64,000 nt of DNA, from assembly GCA_964553135.1 (NCBI GenBank), contig CAZKJL010000001.1, forward strand, positions 806,001 through 870,000, read 5' to 3'. This stretch comes from CAZKJL01 sp964553135 (GTDB lineage Bacteria; Patescibacteriota; Gracilibacteria; Peribacterales; Peribacteraceae). Under the pieces are notes generated by a model. It ran no database searches and had not been told where the DNA came from. It worked only from the letters and a program-made list of their open reading frames with translations. The stretch's first letter is position 1, and every line of letters begins with the position of its first letter. A program made the translations under genes and the position numbers. Positions 24,308-33,727 of the stretch are shown here, piece after piece.

Positions 24308-27300
24308 TCATTCCGCAATGTCGATCCACTTTCCCTCGGTCTGGCCGAACGTCTCCGGGAAATACATTTCCCAGACGCGCGCGGGGCGATAGTGGAACTT
24401 TCCCGGGGTCGTTGCGCGAACCAGATACTGGTAGCGGTACACGCCGGGCGGCAGTTCGTCGGCAAACAGGAACACGCGGTCGTCACGGAACTCGATGTGA
24501 GAGAAGCGCCAGAGCTGATTCTGGTAGTAGTCGCTCCACTTCGTGATGGCGTTGGCGGCATTGCCGAGCAGATTCTGCTGACTCGTTTGGAAGCCGAGAT
24601 CGATGGCTTCGAAGCCCGCGGGCAGCATGCTTTCGACGGCGACGAAGTTTCGCGTCTCGGGCACCGTGACGGTGATGGTCACGCGTTGCGTGCTTCCCAC
24701 CTTGAGCAAGGCGTCGTTCTTCGTCAGCGGCTCGACCTCCTGCAAAATGCCGATCCCCTCCTCTGCCGGCTGAATGACATCCGGAGTGGCGAAGTATGAC
24801 ATGCTGATGTCGTAGTACATTTTTCCGGGACCCGACTTGCCGATCTTCACGTCGGCGGGCTTGCCGCGGACCAACTGTGTGAGGGCGACTTCCACGGACT
24901 TGCGCTCGAGTGCCGGAGCTTTGAACGTGGAATCCATGACGTTCTTGCCGGCCACTTGCACCGTCGACTTGTAGTCGTACTCAAGTTCCTTGGATGCCTT
25001 GAGGTACTCTACGAGAGCCAGAATCGTCTGCGACGTGGATTGCGTCGTGTCCCAGTGACCGTCCCTGCGCGATGACAGAACGCCCGAGATGATCTTGGGG
25101 ATGAGGACGTTCGTCGGTTCGATGCGCGTGACGGCCTGCAGAACCATGGCGGTGGTGCGGTCGGCGGTGTTCATGGCGTACGGGTAGCGAGCACCCGACT
25201 CATCGAACTTGGCGCCTCTGGCATCGACGCGAGCGAGGTTCAGGATTTCGGTGAGGAGATCCTTGGCTCTGGACTTGGCCTGTGAAGTGCCGGCGAGTTG
25301 GTAGGCCATGGCGAGTTCCGCGCGGGAGAAGATCGGCAGATTTGCGCGATTTTTGAGCAGCGCGTTGAGCGCCGCGACGTCGGCCTTTCCGTGCTCCGCA
25401 AGCACGTACTGGATGTAGACCCGCTCGTCATCGGACAGATAGTCGTCTTTCTTGCCGGCCTCGGATTGCAGGTACTGCGTGCCGCGCATGATGACGGACT
25501 GATCGACGTAGTGATTCGCGTTCTGCGTGATTTTGAGTGCATACAGGACGTACGCGCTCAGGTAGGGATAACTCTGCTGACTGCCTTCCCAGTAGCCGAA
25601 TCCACCGTCTTCGCGCTGGAACTTGTAGAGCTTCTGCAGGCCGGCCTGAACGTTCTTCTCCAGCGTCTTCTTGTCGACGAATGAGAATTGCTCGAAGCCC
25701 TGGAGCTGCATGAGTGCGACGTTCGGCACGAAGCTCGATGTCACTTGTTCGGCGCAGCCGTACGGGAAGTTGGCGAGGTACTCGAGTCCTCCTTGCACGA
25801 AAACGGCGAGCGAGGGAGCAACGCTCACGGTGAGCTCTCCGTCGGAAGCATCTTTTTTCGTGGGAACTTGCACCGTCTCGGTGACTTGATCTTCGGTGAC
25901 TCCGTTCGTCGCGTTCGTTTGCTGCACGCCGTATGCAAAGACCGGAATCGATTCCCGAATGTCGTCCTTGGCGCCGTCGGTGACGGCGGAGAAGTGCATC
26001 ATCATCTCCGGGTCCGCACCGGCGATCACCGGGAAGCTCACCTTGAGCTGACCGTTCTTCGGTACCTTGATCGTCTGCTTCGCGGAGCCGACGATCTGCA
26101 TGTTCTTTCCCTCGAGCGTCACGTCGAACGACCGATCGTCATCGAGATAGTTGTGCACGATGGCACCCAGCGTGACTTTGTCACCCGCCACGACGAAGCG
26201 GGGCCGAACCGGGCGAAGAATGACCTTCTTCGTCTCGATGATGTTCATGGCGAAGGAGCCGAACTTGCTGTCCTTCGTGCTGCCGATGGCAAGGAGCTGC
26301 CACGTCGTCAGGTTGTCGGGGAGCTTGAACGATACCTGCGCCTTGCCGTCCTTGTCCGTAAGGATCTTGGGGTTCCAGTACGCGGTATCCAAGAAATTGC
26401 CGCGGGTCCTTCCTTCCCCGTCTCCGCCTCCTCCTTTGGAGCCCGGCTTGAAGCGTTCCATGAGGAACGTCAGCATGTTGGAGGTCATGACGCCGAGCGA
26501 ACGCTCGTAGTAGAACGATGACACCACATCGGGCAGATAAAAACCCGTGAGGTCGAGCAAGCTCAGGTCCACGACGCCGAGTGAGAATTCTCCCTGAATC
26601 GGTTTTCCTTCGGAATCCTTTGCGATGATGTTTGTGACGACGGTTTCACCCGGAACGTATTTCTGTTTGTCGGTGACGATCGTCACATCGATCTTCTTGG
26701 GCGTGGTATCGATGGGCAGCTTCACGTAGCCCACTTTGAAGGCGGGAGCTCCCGTATCCAGGCCGTTTTCATTGAATGTCTCGCCGATGCGCGGCTTGAT
26801 GACGACCACCGATACGTACGCGGTGGGTACCAAGTCCTCGGTGATGGGTACCTCGATCGGCAACGCGTTCGACGTGACGTCGACGACCTTCTTGCTGATG
26901 ACGTTCTCGCGCTCCACGGTGACAAGTGCCTTCACTCCCGGGCCTTGGTACGGACTCTTCACCACGAGCTTGGCGACGTCACCGACGTCGTACATCGGCT
27001 TGTCGGCGACGATGTCCATGCGGTCGCTGTTCGTGCGAGGCCAGTTGTAGTACATGTCGGCCCAAGCGTAGATCGTGAAACCCGCTTTGGACTCCAATCC
27101 GGAATCATCGACGGTGCTCGCGACGACGCGGAATTCTCCGCCGTCATCGATGCGAACGTCCGCGACCGCCTTGCCTTTTTCATCGGTGCGAACTTTGACC
27201 GAACGGATGAACGTGTCCTCGGCTTTATTGTCGTAGTAATACTCGCCGTCGACACCCTTCTCCTTGATGGTGTTCCACGTTCGGGAGTAGAGCTTCAGCT

Positions 27301-30300
27301 CCACGCTTGCGTTCGGCTGCGGCGAGCCGTCTCGCTTGAGCGTGATGACTTTCATTTTGGCGTTTTGTCCGGCCGAAATGCCGTAGTCGTCGCTCGAAAT
27401 GCCCACGTACACGCCGGATTTGTGAACGACGAACGACTGCCTGGCGCTCACCACCTGATTGTTCTGATCGGTGATGTCGGCCTCGACGCTCATGACTTGG
27501 CTGACGGCCTTGTCGTCGATGTTCGTTGGAACCGTGACGGTGAGCCGTCCGGCAGCATCCAGCTTTCCGCTGTTTTCGGTCACGATCGAGGTGCCGCGAG
27601 TGCAGTCGTACCAGCACCATGAGTCCTCCAGGGCAAACGAGTACCAGCCTTCCGTGTACTTGTTGAAGTAGTAGTCGGTGCTCACCGTTCGCCAACGCAC
27701 CTCGGCTTCCCCCATGGGAGCGCCGAAGTAGTACTGGCCGTCGATGGTGATCTTGGCGGTTTCTCCGCTGCGGTACTCGTCTTTATCTGATGTCACCTGC
27801 ACCTTGTATTCGGGCTTTCTGTACGCCAGAACCGAGAAGCTTCCCCATGCACCGCCTTCGATGTCGGAATCCGGCGTCACGGTGACGCTGATGCCGTAGT
27901 ACCCCAGCGGAGCTTCGCCTGCGATTTTGAATGTGTCGTTGAACGTTCCGAACGCGCTCAGTTTCATGGATTTGTTGTATACCTCCGTGCCGTTGGAATC
28001 CGTGATGCGCACGCTTACCGAGCGCGAGGTTTCGGGGAGCTGCAAGACGCCGTCCTGATTCAACAGACGAATGATGCCCTTGAATTCCACGGTGTCGCCC
28101 GTGCGATAGATGGGCCGATCCGTGTACACGAACGACTGCACGCGGTACTTCGCGGAATCCGCCGAACGGAAGTCTCCGGAGAAGCCGAAGTCATAGGGAC
28201 CGACGCCGTTGTTCCACGAGCTTCCGATGAACGCGAAGTCGTCCGCCGTTTCGGCCGTGACGTAGAACTCGGGAATGTAGTCGTACCCTCCTCCGCTCTT
28301 GTATTCGGCGAGATTGAGCGTCGTCTCGAAGAAGCCGTCCTTGTCGGTCTTTCCCGTGACCGGGGTTCCGCCAAGCAACGTGCGGAATTTGATCAGCGCA
28401 CCCTTCACCGGGTTTCCCGTTTGCAGGTCCGTGGCCCATACCAGCGCCTTGCCGTGGGAGAACTTGAGCGTGAGGCCGATGTTCGTGACGGCGAGCGCAC
28501 GAATGTCATACTGCGGCGTCACGCCGTCGGTGGACTTCCACTCGGGAGACGTCAGCTTGAAGACGTACACGCCGGGCCTCAGTGTTCCGGCCTTTTCTTG
28601 CAGATCGAACGGGACGGCGTCCCACGTGTCCTGTTTCAGCTTCGGCGTGACGGTCCAGGTTTTGTAGTCCTCGGTTTCGGCCTTCAGATCCATGTTGCCG
28701 ATTTGCCCGTTGTACAGATTCATTTGTTTCTTCTCCAAGAATTTCTCAAACGACAGATGTCCGAGTTCCGCCTGCATGGTCTTGATGTTCATCGCATTCA
28801 AGAAATAGACCGGCGGCTTTGCCTTTTCGAAAATCGAGAATCCGGACCAGCGCGGGTGCACGAATGCCTCCGACGGAAGGGGGTCGGTTTTGAACGAGTA
28901 CTCCAGTCCTTTCTCCACCTTCTGACCGTAGATATCGGTGAGGGCTCCCTTCAGGGTGACCTTGTAGTTCGTACTCGGTTTGACCTTCGGGTACACCAGC
29001 ACGCTCCAGTACGTTTTATTGTCAGGCGCCCATTGTTCGTAGACCACGAAATCTTCAGCCTTCAGATCCTCGACGGCCGGAGTGATCACGATGTTTTTCT
29101 TAAGGTCCTCGGCGTTTACGGGGTTCGTAAATTCCATCGTCAGACCGACTCCGTACAAAAGATTGCTCGCCTTGAACGCACCGACCGTGCGGAAAGAAAA
29201 CGTATGGCCGCTGGCACTGCCCAGGTTTCCCTCGAGTCCACGAATTCCTGCGAGCACGTTCACGTCGTACGTCTTCTGAAATTGCAGAGGCTGTTCCGGA
29301 ACCGCGATGAGATGCGTTTTGTCCGTGGTCTTTTTGCCGTCCTCATCTTCAATCACGCCGTAGCGAATTTGCTTGATGGCAAGGTCGGACGACGTCGATC
29401 CCGTCGAGGTTTTTATGGCCGAAACATCCTGATTCCTCCGTTCCGACAGGCGAATGTAGTCTTTCGCGGCGATGAGATCCATTTCGTGGTTAAAGCCGAT
29501 GTCGATGAATGTCGTCGGGCCGGACGACGCGGACTCGGGCGCGGGATCGGTGATCGTCACCACGGGGCGCTCCGTTTCGAACGACCACGAGAAGTCCTGC
29601 TCGGTCTTGTCGCCCGAGACCGTTGCGATGCCGGCGGGAACGGTGACCGTGTACTTGGTGGCGAGTTTCAAATTCTTGGAAGGCACGAAGGTTGCGGTCG
29701 TGGTACCGAGCCAGCGCCAACGACCGGCGATTTCGGGAGAAATTTTCACCGGCCAGTCCTTGAATCTGGAAGAGGCTTCCGGTCCCTGTACCTGTGTGAG
29801 AGGAACCACGGGGCGATCGAACACGAGCGAGATTTCGACGTTCGGCGGCACGTTCACCGAATCCGACTCCGGCAGGTGGAGCGCGACGACGGGCGCACCC
29901 GTCACCGTGAACGAGTACGCGAGCTCCCTTCCGAGCACGGAACCGTCCGCTCTAAGCGTATCGGCTGCGAGGCGAATGACGTACGTGGCATTCATCGCGA
30001 GTTTTTCGGTCGGCTTCAACAGCAGTACGTTGTCTTCCCACTCCTTCATGACTTTCAGGTTGTCCGGAACCGTCAGATGCTCCTCCACCGACGTTTTGTT
30101 CATGGTGTCCGGAAATGCCAGACGGAGAACGGATGACTGCGACACCTTTTGATTCATGGAGAAGTCGTATGTCCCCGTTCCGGATGTCGCGAGATACAGG
30201 CCGATGCCCGCTGCGGTCACCACACAGGCCGCGACGATGGTCATCACGGTATGTACGGGCGTCGAAAACAGGAGCATTTTCAAACGCTGGGCGGACTGCG

Positions 30301-30304
30301 ACAT
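24308..30304 (-). CDS. Bacterial alpha-2-macroglobulin with intact thioester
   Basis: A 1,998-residue envelope protein that is thought to trap attacking proteases covalently. An N-terminal membrane anchor (about 17-42) replaces the lipobox of many relatives. A long series of beta-sandwich MG domains and Ig-like BIG domains follows. The bait/MG region ends before the thioester motif GCAEQ (Cys at about residue 1517, codons at 25745-25759), which sits in the alpha/alpha-barrel TED domain, and a C-terminal MG domain closes the protein. The ATG at 30304 (MSQSAQRLK) is chosen because the upstream extension is Pro-rich and lacks a sensible signal. pbpC follows downstream, matching the known partnership in which A2M guards the periplasm when the wall is repaired. 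Confidence 0.93.
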   Translation of the reverse strand: MSQSAQRLKMLLFSTPVHTVMTIVAACVVTAAGIGLYLATSGTGTYDFSMNQKVSQSSVLRLAFPDTMNKTSVEEHLTVPDNLKVMKEWEDNVLLLKPTEKLAMNATYVIRLAADTLRADGSVLGRELAYSFTVTGAPVVALHLPESDSVNVPPNVEISLVFDRPVVPLTQVQGPEASSRFKDWPVKISPEIAGRWRWLGTTTATFVPSKNLKLATKYTVTVPAGIATVSGDKTEQDFSWSFETERPVVTITDPAPESASSGPTTFIDIGFNHEMDLIAAKDYIRLSERRNQDVSAIKTSTGSTSSDLAIKQIRYGVIEDEDGKKTTDKTHLIAVPEQPLQFQKTYDVNVLAGIRGLEGNLGSASGHTFSFRTVGAFKASNLLYGVGLTMEFTNPVNAEDLKKNIVITPAVEDLKAEDFVVYEQWAPDNKTYWSVLVYPKVKPSTNYKVTLKGALTDIYGQKVEKGLEYSFKTDPLPSEAFVHPRWSGFSIFEKAKPPVYFLNAMNIKTMQAELGHLSFEKFLEKKQMNLYNGQIGNMDLKAETEDYKTWTVTPKLKQDTWDAVPFDLQEKAGTLRPGVYVFKLTSPEWKSTDGVTPQYDIRALAVTNIGLTLKFSHGKALVWATDLQTGNPVKGALIKFRTLLGGTPVTGKTDKDGFFETTLNLAEYKSGGGYDYIPEFYVTAETADDFAFIGSSWNNGVGPYDFGFSGDFRSADSAKYRVQSFVYTDRPIYRTGDTVEFKGIIRLLNQDGVLQLPETSRSVSVRITDSNGTEVYNKSMKLSAFGTFNDTFKIAGEAPLGYYGISVTVTPDSDIEGGAWGSFSVLAYRKPEYKVQVTSDKDEYRSGETAKITIDGQYYFGAPMGEAEVRWRTVSTDYYFNKYTEGWYSFALEDSWCWYDCTRGTSIVTENSGKLDAAGRLTVTVPTNIDDKAVSQVMSVEADITDQNNQVVSARQSFVVHKSGVYVGISSDDYGISAGQNAKMKVITLKRDGSPQPNASVELKLYSRTWNTIKEKGVDGEYYYDNKAEDTFIRSVKVRTDEKGKAVADVRIDDGGEFRVVASTVDDSGLESKAGFTIYAWADMYYNWPRTNSDRMDIVADKPMYDVGDVAKLVVKSPYQGPGVKALVTVERENVISKKVVDVTSNALPIEVPITEDLVPTAYVSVVVIKPRIGETFNENGLDTGAPAFKVGYVKLPIDTTPKKIDVTIVTDKQKYVPGETVVTNIIAKDSEGKPIQGEFSLGVVDLSLLDLTGFYLPDVVSSFYYERSLGVMTSNMLTFLMERFKPGSKGGGGDGEGRTRGNFLDTAYWNPKILTDKDGKAQVSFKLPDNLTTWQLLAIGSTKDSKFGSFAMNIIETKKVILRPVRPRFVVAGDKVTLGAIVHNYLDDDRSFDVTLEGKNMQIVGSAKQTIKVPKNGQLKVSFPVIAGADPEMMMHFSAVTDGAKDDIRESIPVFAYGVQQTNATNGVTEDQVTETVQVPTKKDASDGELTVSVAPSLAVFVQGGLEYLANFPYGCAEQVTSSFVPNVALMQLQGFEQFSFVDKKTLEKNVQAGLQKLYKFQREDGGFGYWEGSQQSYPYLSAYVLYALKITQNANHYVDQSVIMRGTQYLQSEAGKKDDYLSDDERVYIQYVLAEHGKADVAALNALLKNRANLPIFSRAELAMAYQLAGTSQAKSRAKDLLTEILNLARVDARGAKFDESGARYPYAMNTADRTTAMVLQAVTRIEPTNVLIPKIISGVLSSRRDGHWDTTQSTSQTILALVEYLKASKELEYDYKSTVQVAGKNVMDSTFKAPALERKSVEVALTQLVRGKPADVKIGKSGPGKMYYDISMSYFATPDVIQPAEEGIGILQEVEPLTKNDALLKVGSTQRVTITVTVPETRNFVAVESMLPAGFEAIDLGFQTSQQNLLGNAANAITKWSDYYQNQLWRFSHIEFRDDRVFLFADELPPGVYRYQYLVRATTPGKFHYRPARVWEMYFPETFGQTEGKWIDIAE

Positions 30305-30445
30305 AAGAGGAGGGGGAGGAAACGCAAAAAAGATTAACACAACGGCCCTCGAGGGCAATCCGCAACCGTCGCGCAATCCGTCAACTTTCGTTCCCTGTCG
30401 AGACTGATATACTTACAGTACTTAACCTTTTCCTCAACTGTCCGT

Positions 30446-31207
30446 ATGTCACCGAAAGAAAACTCGCAGGGAGTGTGGTTCGGAGTGGCCATGTTCCTCT
30501 TCGGCCTCATCGCAGGCGTTGTCCTCTCCGTAACGACCGGAACATCGACGTTCAGCCTCGGCGGACCCACGAAGGGCGCTCAATCATCGGTTCCGTCCGC
30601 TCCCACCGCTCCCGCGGCCCCGGTAGCGAACGTCAACGACCGCATGCTGAGCTACGCCAAGGCAATCGGCCTCGATACGGCCAAGTTCACGGCCTGTGTC
30701 GCCAGCGGCAAATTCAATGAAAAGATCAACAAAGAAATGGCCGAGGGCCAGAAGTCCGGCATTTCCGGCACTCCCGGCAACATTCTGTATCACATCAAGA
30801 CCAAGAACAGCCGTCTGGTCTCCGGAGCCCGTCCCATCGACAGCTTCCGCAAGAACATCGATGAAATGTTGAAGAACCCGGCGGCAAAGAGCACCGATGC
30901 CGACGTTCTGCCGGCAACGGACGTCGTCCCCGTCGATCTTGAGAACGATCACATTCTCGGTGACAAGAATGCCGAAATCGCCATCATCGAATATACGGAC
31001 TTCCAGTGCCCGTTCTGCCACCGCGTGCACCCCACGCACCAGCAGCTCGTGAAGGAGTACGCAGGCAAGGTCATGTGGGTCGAGCGTCACTTCCCCTTGA
31101 GCTTCCACCCGGAGGCCGTTCCCCTGGCCAATGGTGCGGAGTGTGCCAATGAGCTCGGCGGATCCGAGGCCTTCTGGGCCTTCTCGGACAAGGTCATGGG
31201 TGAGTAA
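30446..31207 (+). CDS. Membrane-anchored DsbA-like protein with circularly permuted domain halves
   Basis: A 253-residue protein. A membrane helix (about 10-32) and Ala/Pro linker lead into a segment that matches the C-terminal half of a DsbA domain: helical part LSYAKAIGLDTAKFTACV, cis-Pro loop SGTPG (Pro110), and the last helix FRKNIDEML. Only then comes the N-terminal half: LGDKNAEIAIIEYTDFQCPFC (Cys188-Cys191) and FPLSFHPEA. It stops at SDKVMGE. In the neighbouring-style protein at 3692 the same two halves are in normal order. All active-site elements are present, so a functional permuted thiol oxidoreductase is plausible. An extended -10 (TGATATACT, to 30413) and a downstream terminator frame the gene. 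Confidence 0.8.
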   Translation: MSPKENSQGVWFGVAMFLFGLIAGVVLSVTTGTSTFSLGGPTKGAQSSVPSAPTAPAAPVANVNDRMLSYAKAIGLDTAKFTACVASGKFNEKINKEMAEGQKSGISGTPGNILYHIKTKNSRLVSGARPIDSFRKNIDEMLKNPAAKSTDADVLPATDVVPVDLENDHILGDKNAEIAIIEYTDFQCPFCHRVHPTHQQLVKEYAGKVMWVERHFPLSFHPEAVPLANGAECANELGGSEAFWAFSDKVMGE

Positions 31208-31227
31208 TCATCACGTCGAATACAGGA

Positions 31228-31256
31228 AAGGTGGCGGGCAACCGTCACCTTTTTTT
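31228..31256 (+). terminator. Intrinsic terminator after the permuted DsbA-like gene
   Basis: AAGGTGGCGG and CCGTCACCTT form a 10-bp stem with one mismatch around GCAA, followed by seven T. It overlaps the stop codon of the convergent aminopeptidase gene. Confidence 0.85.
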
Positions 31257-32454
31257 AGACCGTGAACATACCGTCCTTGAAGATCACTTTCTTGGATCCG
31301 TTCGGAAGCGTGGCGGTCACGACGCGGTCTTCCGTCGAAATGATGTCCGTGTGCTCGGGCGAATCGTTGTATCCCATCTCTTCCCACTCCTTGGTCGTGG
31401 GCTTGCTCATGTCGCCGGTATAGCTGTCTTTGTACGCTCGGCCGACCGCCAAGTGGGTGTTGCCGTACGTGCCGCCGACGTTCTCATCGAACAGCGTGTT
31501 GGCCATGAACTTCGTGATGCGCGAGTAACGTTTGTCGGTGAGTGAATATTCGCCGATCTTGTCCGCGTTGTTGCGCTTGATCATCGCGGCAAGAACCTCT
31601 TGCCCTTGCTTGGCCTCGAAATCGACGACGAGTCCGTTCTTGAATTTCAGGGTGATGTCGCGAAGGATGTTTCCGTAGCGGAACAAGGGTTGATTGAAGA
31701 AAATCGTCCCCTCGGTGCCGCGCCAATCGGGCGAAATGAACAGTTCGAAGCTCGGAATGTTACGGCAGCTTCCACCCAGCCACTTGCGATGCTTTCCGAG
31801 CTGAACCTTGAGGTCGATGCGCTCGCCTTCCACGTGCAACCACTCGATGGCGAGCTTGTCGAGCTCGGCCTTCACGCGGTCCTGCTCCTTCTGAATCTTC
31901 TTCCACTCGGCAATGGGATCATCTTTGTCGAGGTAACACGCCTCGATGATCTGCTGCCAATACTCTTCGATGCTGAGACCCGCTTCCTTCGCCATCGCGG
32001 GCGTACCGTAGAGCGCGAGTGTCCAGCTGAATTTGCCGTCCTGCTCCTTCTGAAACAGCCAATCGCGCGACTTGCGACGAGCATCCATCGCCTTGAACAC
32101 GCGCGTCGGATCGACGCTTTTGAGCTCGCTCGGGTCGGCGTCGGCAATGATGGACACCTGGTGATCGATAAGATCCGCTTCCGCCTTTTTGTACTCATAC
32201 GGAAAGAACTCAAGGTGGTGGTCCATTGCGTACGCAAAGAAAATCTTGTCGGTCTCCGTCGGGATCAAGTGCGTCTTCGCATGCGCTCCTGTTTCAAGGA
32301 TCGCACGCAAAATATGCTTGTACAAAGGCTTTGCGACATCGGGAATGTTCACCTGAACGACGTCGCCTTTCTTCGCGCCCTTTCCACCATCAATCGCGTA
32401 CTTCACGAGCAGATCGGCGTACTTCGCAAGGATGGAGTCGTCAGGTTGATACAT
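31255..32454 (-). CDS. M29-family aminopeptidase (thermophilic-type metallopeptidase)
   Basis: A 399-residue cytoplasmic exopeptidase of the AmpS/PepS type that removes N-terminal residues using two metal ions. The C-terminal half has the family signatures FEAKQGQEVL, ENVGGTYGNTHLAVGRAYKDSY and SPEHTDII, which supply the Glu and His/Asp metal ligands. Length matches the roughly 400 residues of the family. The ATG at 32454 (MYQPDDS) is used; a longer frame exists upstream but its start is very acidic and antisense to the next gene. TACACT lies 6 bases before the ATG, suggesting a leaderless mRNA. Confidence 0.88.
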   Translation of the reverse strand: MYQPDDSILAKYADLLVKYAIDGGKGAKKGDVVQVNIPDVAKPLYKHILRAILETGAHAKTHLIPTETDKIFFAYAMDHHLEFFPYEYKKAEADLIDHQVSIIADADPSELKSVDPTRVFKAMDARRKSRDWLFQKEQDGKFSWTLALYGTPAMAKEAGLSIEEYWQQIIEACYLDKDDPIAEWKKIQKEQDRVKAELDKLAIEWLHVEGERIDLKVQLGKHRKWLGGSCRNIPSFELFISPDWRGTEGTIFFNQPLFRYGNILRDITLKFKNGLVVDFEAKQGQEVLAAMIKRNNADKIGEYSLTDKRYSRITKFMANTLFDENVGGTYGNTHLAVGRAYKDSYTGDMSKPTTKEWEEMGYNDSPEHTDIISTEDRVVTATLPNGSKKVIFKDGMFTV

Positions 32455-32611
32455 ACGGGCAGTGTACACATTCGTGTGCGAGGCACTTATAAATGATATC
32501 GACGTTTCGTAACAATTGACGCTCGCCGCAAGTGTTGTCCGGCCCTGTAAGAAGGTCGCACATTCAAACGTCAAAGAGTATACTGCCTCGGTATTCACTC
32601 CCCCAGACTCC

Positions 32612-33712
32612 ATGAGATTTTCCGCTACGCACGGCTCTCTTGCCATCGGATGCGCCTTTTTGCTCGGTGCATGCACGCTGCCTTTCACCTCGAACGGAGA
32701 CCCCGTCTCCTCTTCGTCTTCCTCCATGTCATCTTCCGAGATGATGTCTTCCTCATCCGAGGATTCCGTCGTCACGGAGAACGTCAGCTACGTCGGCTTG
32801 GTCTCCGACCTCGGTGCCATCGGTTCCGAGCAGGCCACGCACAGTCTCACGCTCGACGGAGGCCAGAAAATTCTTCTCTCGTCCAACGACGAGAACCTGA
32901 ACCTCAACGTCTACCTCGGTAAGCGCGTGGAAGTACGCGGCGGTACGCAAGCTACGGTTGAGTCCGGCGGCATTCTGATGCGCGTCAGTGAAGTGACGGT
33001 CCTGGACTCGACGGAGCCCTCTTCTTCCTCCGAATCCAGCGTTTCCTCATCCAAGAAATTCTGCGGAGGAATCGCCGCTTTTCCGTGCGATGCGGGACAG
33101 ACGTGCGTTGATGATCCGTCGGACAGCTGCGACCCCATGAACGGCGGCGCAGACTGCGGCGGCATGTGCGTTACCGCCATCATGCCTTCGTCGTCCTCTC
33201 TCAGCTCTTCCGCTGCCATGACCTCCTCGAGTTCGTCCAAGATGTCTTCGAGCAAGTCCTCCTCCGTCGCTTCCAGCGCGGCTTCGGTCAGCTCGTCCAC
33301 GAACTCCGTTTCCCAGGCAATGGAAGCCAAAATCGTTCTGATGGCCAAACAAAACTACGGCGATGCCGCACTCTGGACCCAGAAGTACTGCACGAGCCAC
33401 GTCGCGTTTTGCATTCCCGTTCACAAGAACTGGTTCTTCAACTCCTTCGGCGCCACGACGAGCAACCAGTGGCATGTCGAGTTCGGGATGGAAGCCATCT
33501 CCAACTTGGGTGATGGTCCGATTTCCTTGAACCTCGTCGCCGGAACGTCCGCTTCCATGAACGCGACGGACGGTCAGGTGAAGGTCCAGGGCAACGAAGT
33601 CATCGGATTCAAAGACTGGAAGGACGGACACTTCGAGATCATCGCCGACAGCCGCCTCCAGGCCGCCGTTGCATACATGATCGCTCACATCACGTCGTAC
33701 GACGTTCAGTAA
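32612..33712 (+). CDS. Ser-rich lipoprotein with eight-cysteine cluster
   Basis: A 366-residue surface lipoprotein of unknown role. The lipobox LLGAC places the lipidated Cys near residue 16. A Ser-rich spacer, an OB-like beta domain (VSYVGLVSDLGAIGSEQATHSLTL), a second Ser-rich spacer, a Cys-rich module (FCGGIAAFPC ... CVDD ... CDPM ... CGGMC), a third Ser-rich spacer and a C-terminal domain of about 130 residues follow. The Cys module resembles the eight-cysteine-cluster domains of exported proteins. A TATACT -10 lies 27 bases before the ATG. The following gene begins 15 bases downstream. Confidence 0.75.
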   Translation: MRFSATHGSLAIGCAFLLGACTLPFTSNGDPVSSSSSSMSSSEMMSSSSEDSVVTENVSYVGLVSDLGAIGSEQATHSLTLDGGQKILLSSNDENLNLNVYLGKRVEVRGGTQATVESGGILMRVSEVTVLDSTEPSSSSESSVSSSKKFCGGIAAFPCDAGQTCVDDPSDSCDPMNGGADCGGMCVTAIMPSSSSLSSSAAMTSSSSSKMSSSKSSSVASSAASVSSSTNSVSQAMEAKIVLMAKQNYGDAALWTQKYCTSHVAFCIPVHKNWFFNSFGATTSNQWHVEFGMEAISNLGDGPISLNLVAGTSASMNATDGQVKVQGNEVIGFKDWKDGHFEIIADSRLQAAVAYMIAHITSYDVQ

Positions 33713-33727
33713 TCCTCTCCAGGTTTC

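Noticed and set aside
28421..30136. 571-codon plus-strand ORF opposite the alpha-2-macroglobulin gene
   Set aside because: Antisense shadow of a clear gene; no start context or known motif.
30446..31207. Frameshifted or truncated tandem DsbA pseudogene
   Set aside because: The frame is intact, begins with its own membrane anchor, keeps both active-site elements, and is followed directly by a terminator; a permuted gene explains this better.
32455..32775. Acidic N-terminal extension of the M29 aminopeptidase
   Set aside because: Very Glu/Asp/Ser-rich, antisense to the lipoprotein gene start, and absent from the family; the internal ATG at 32454 fits family length.
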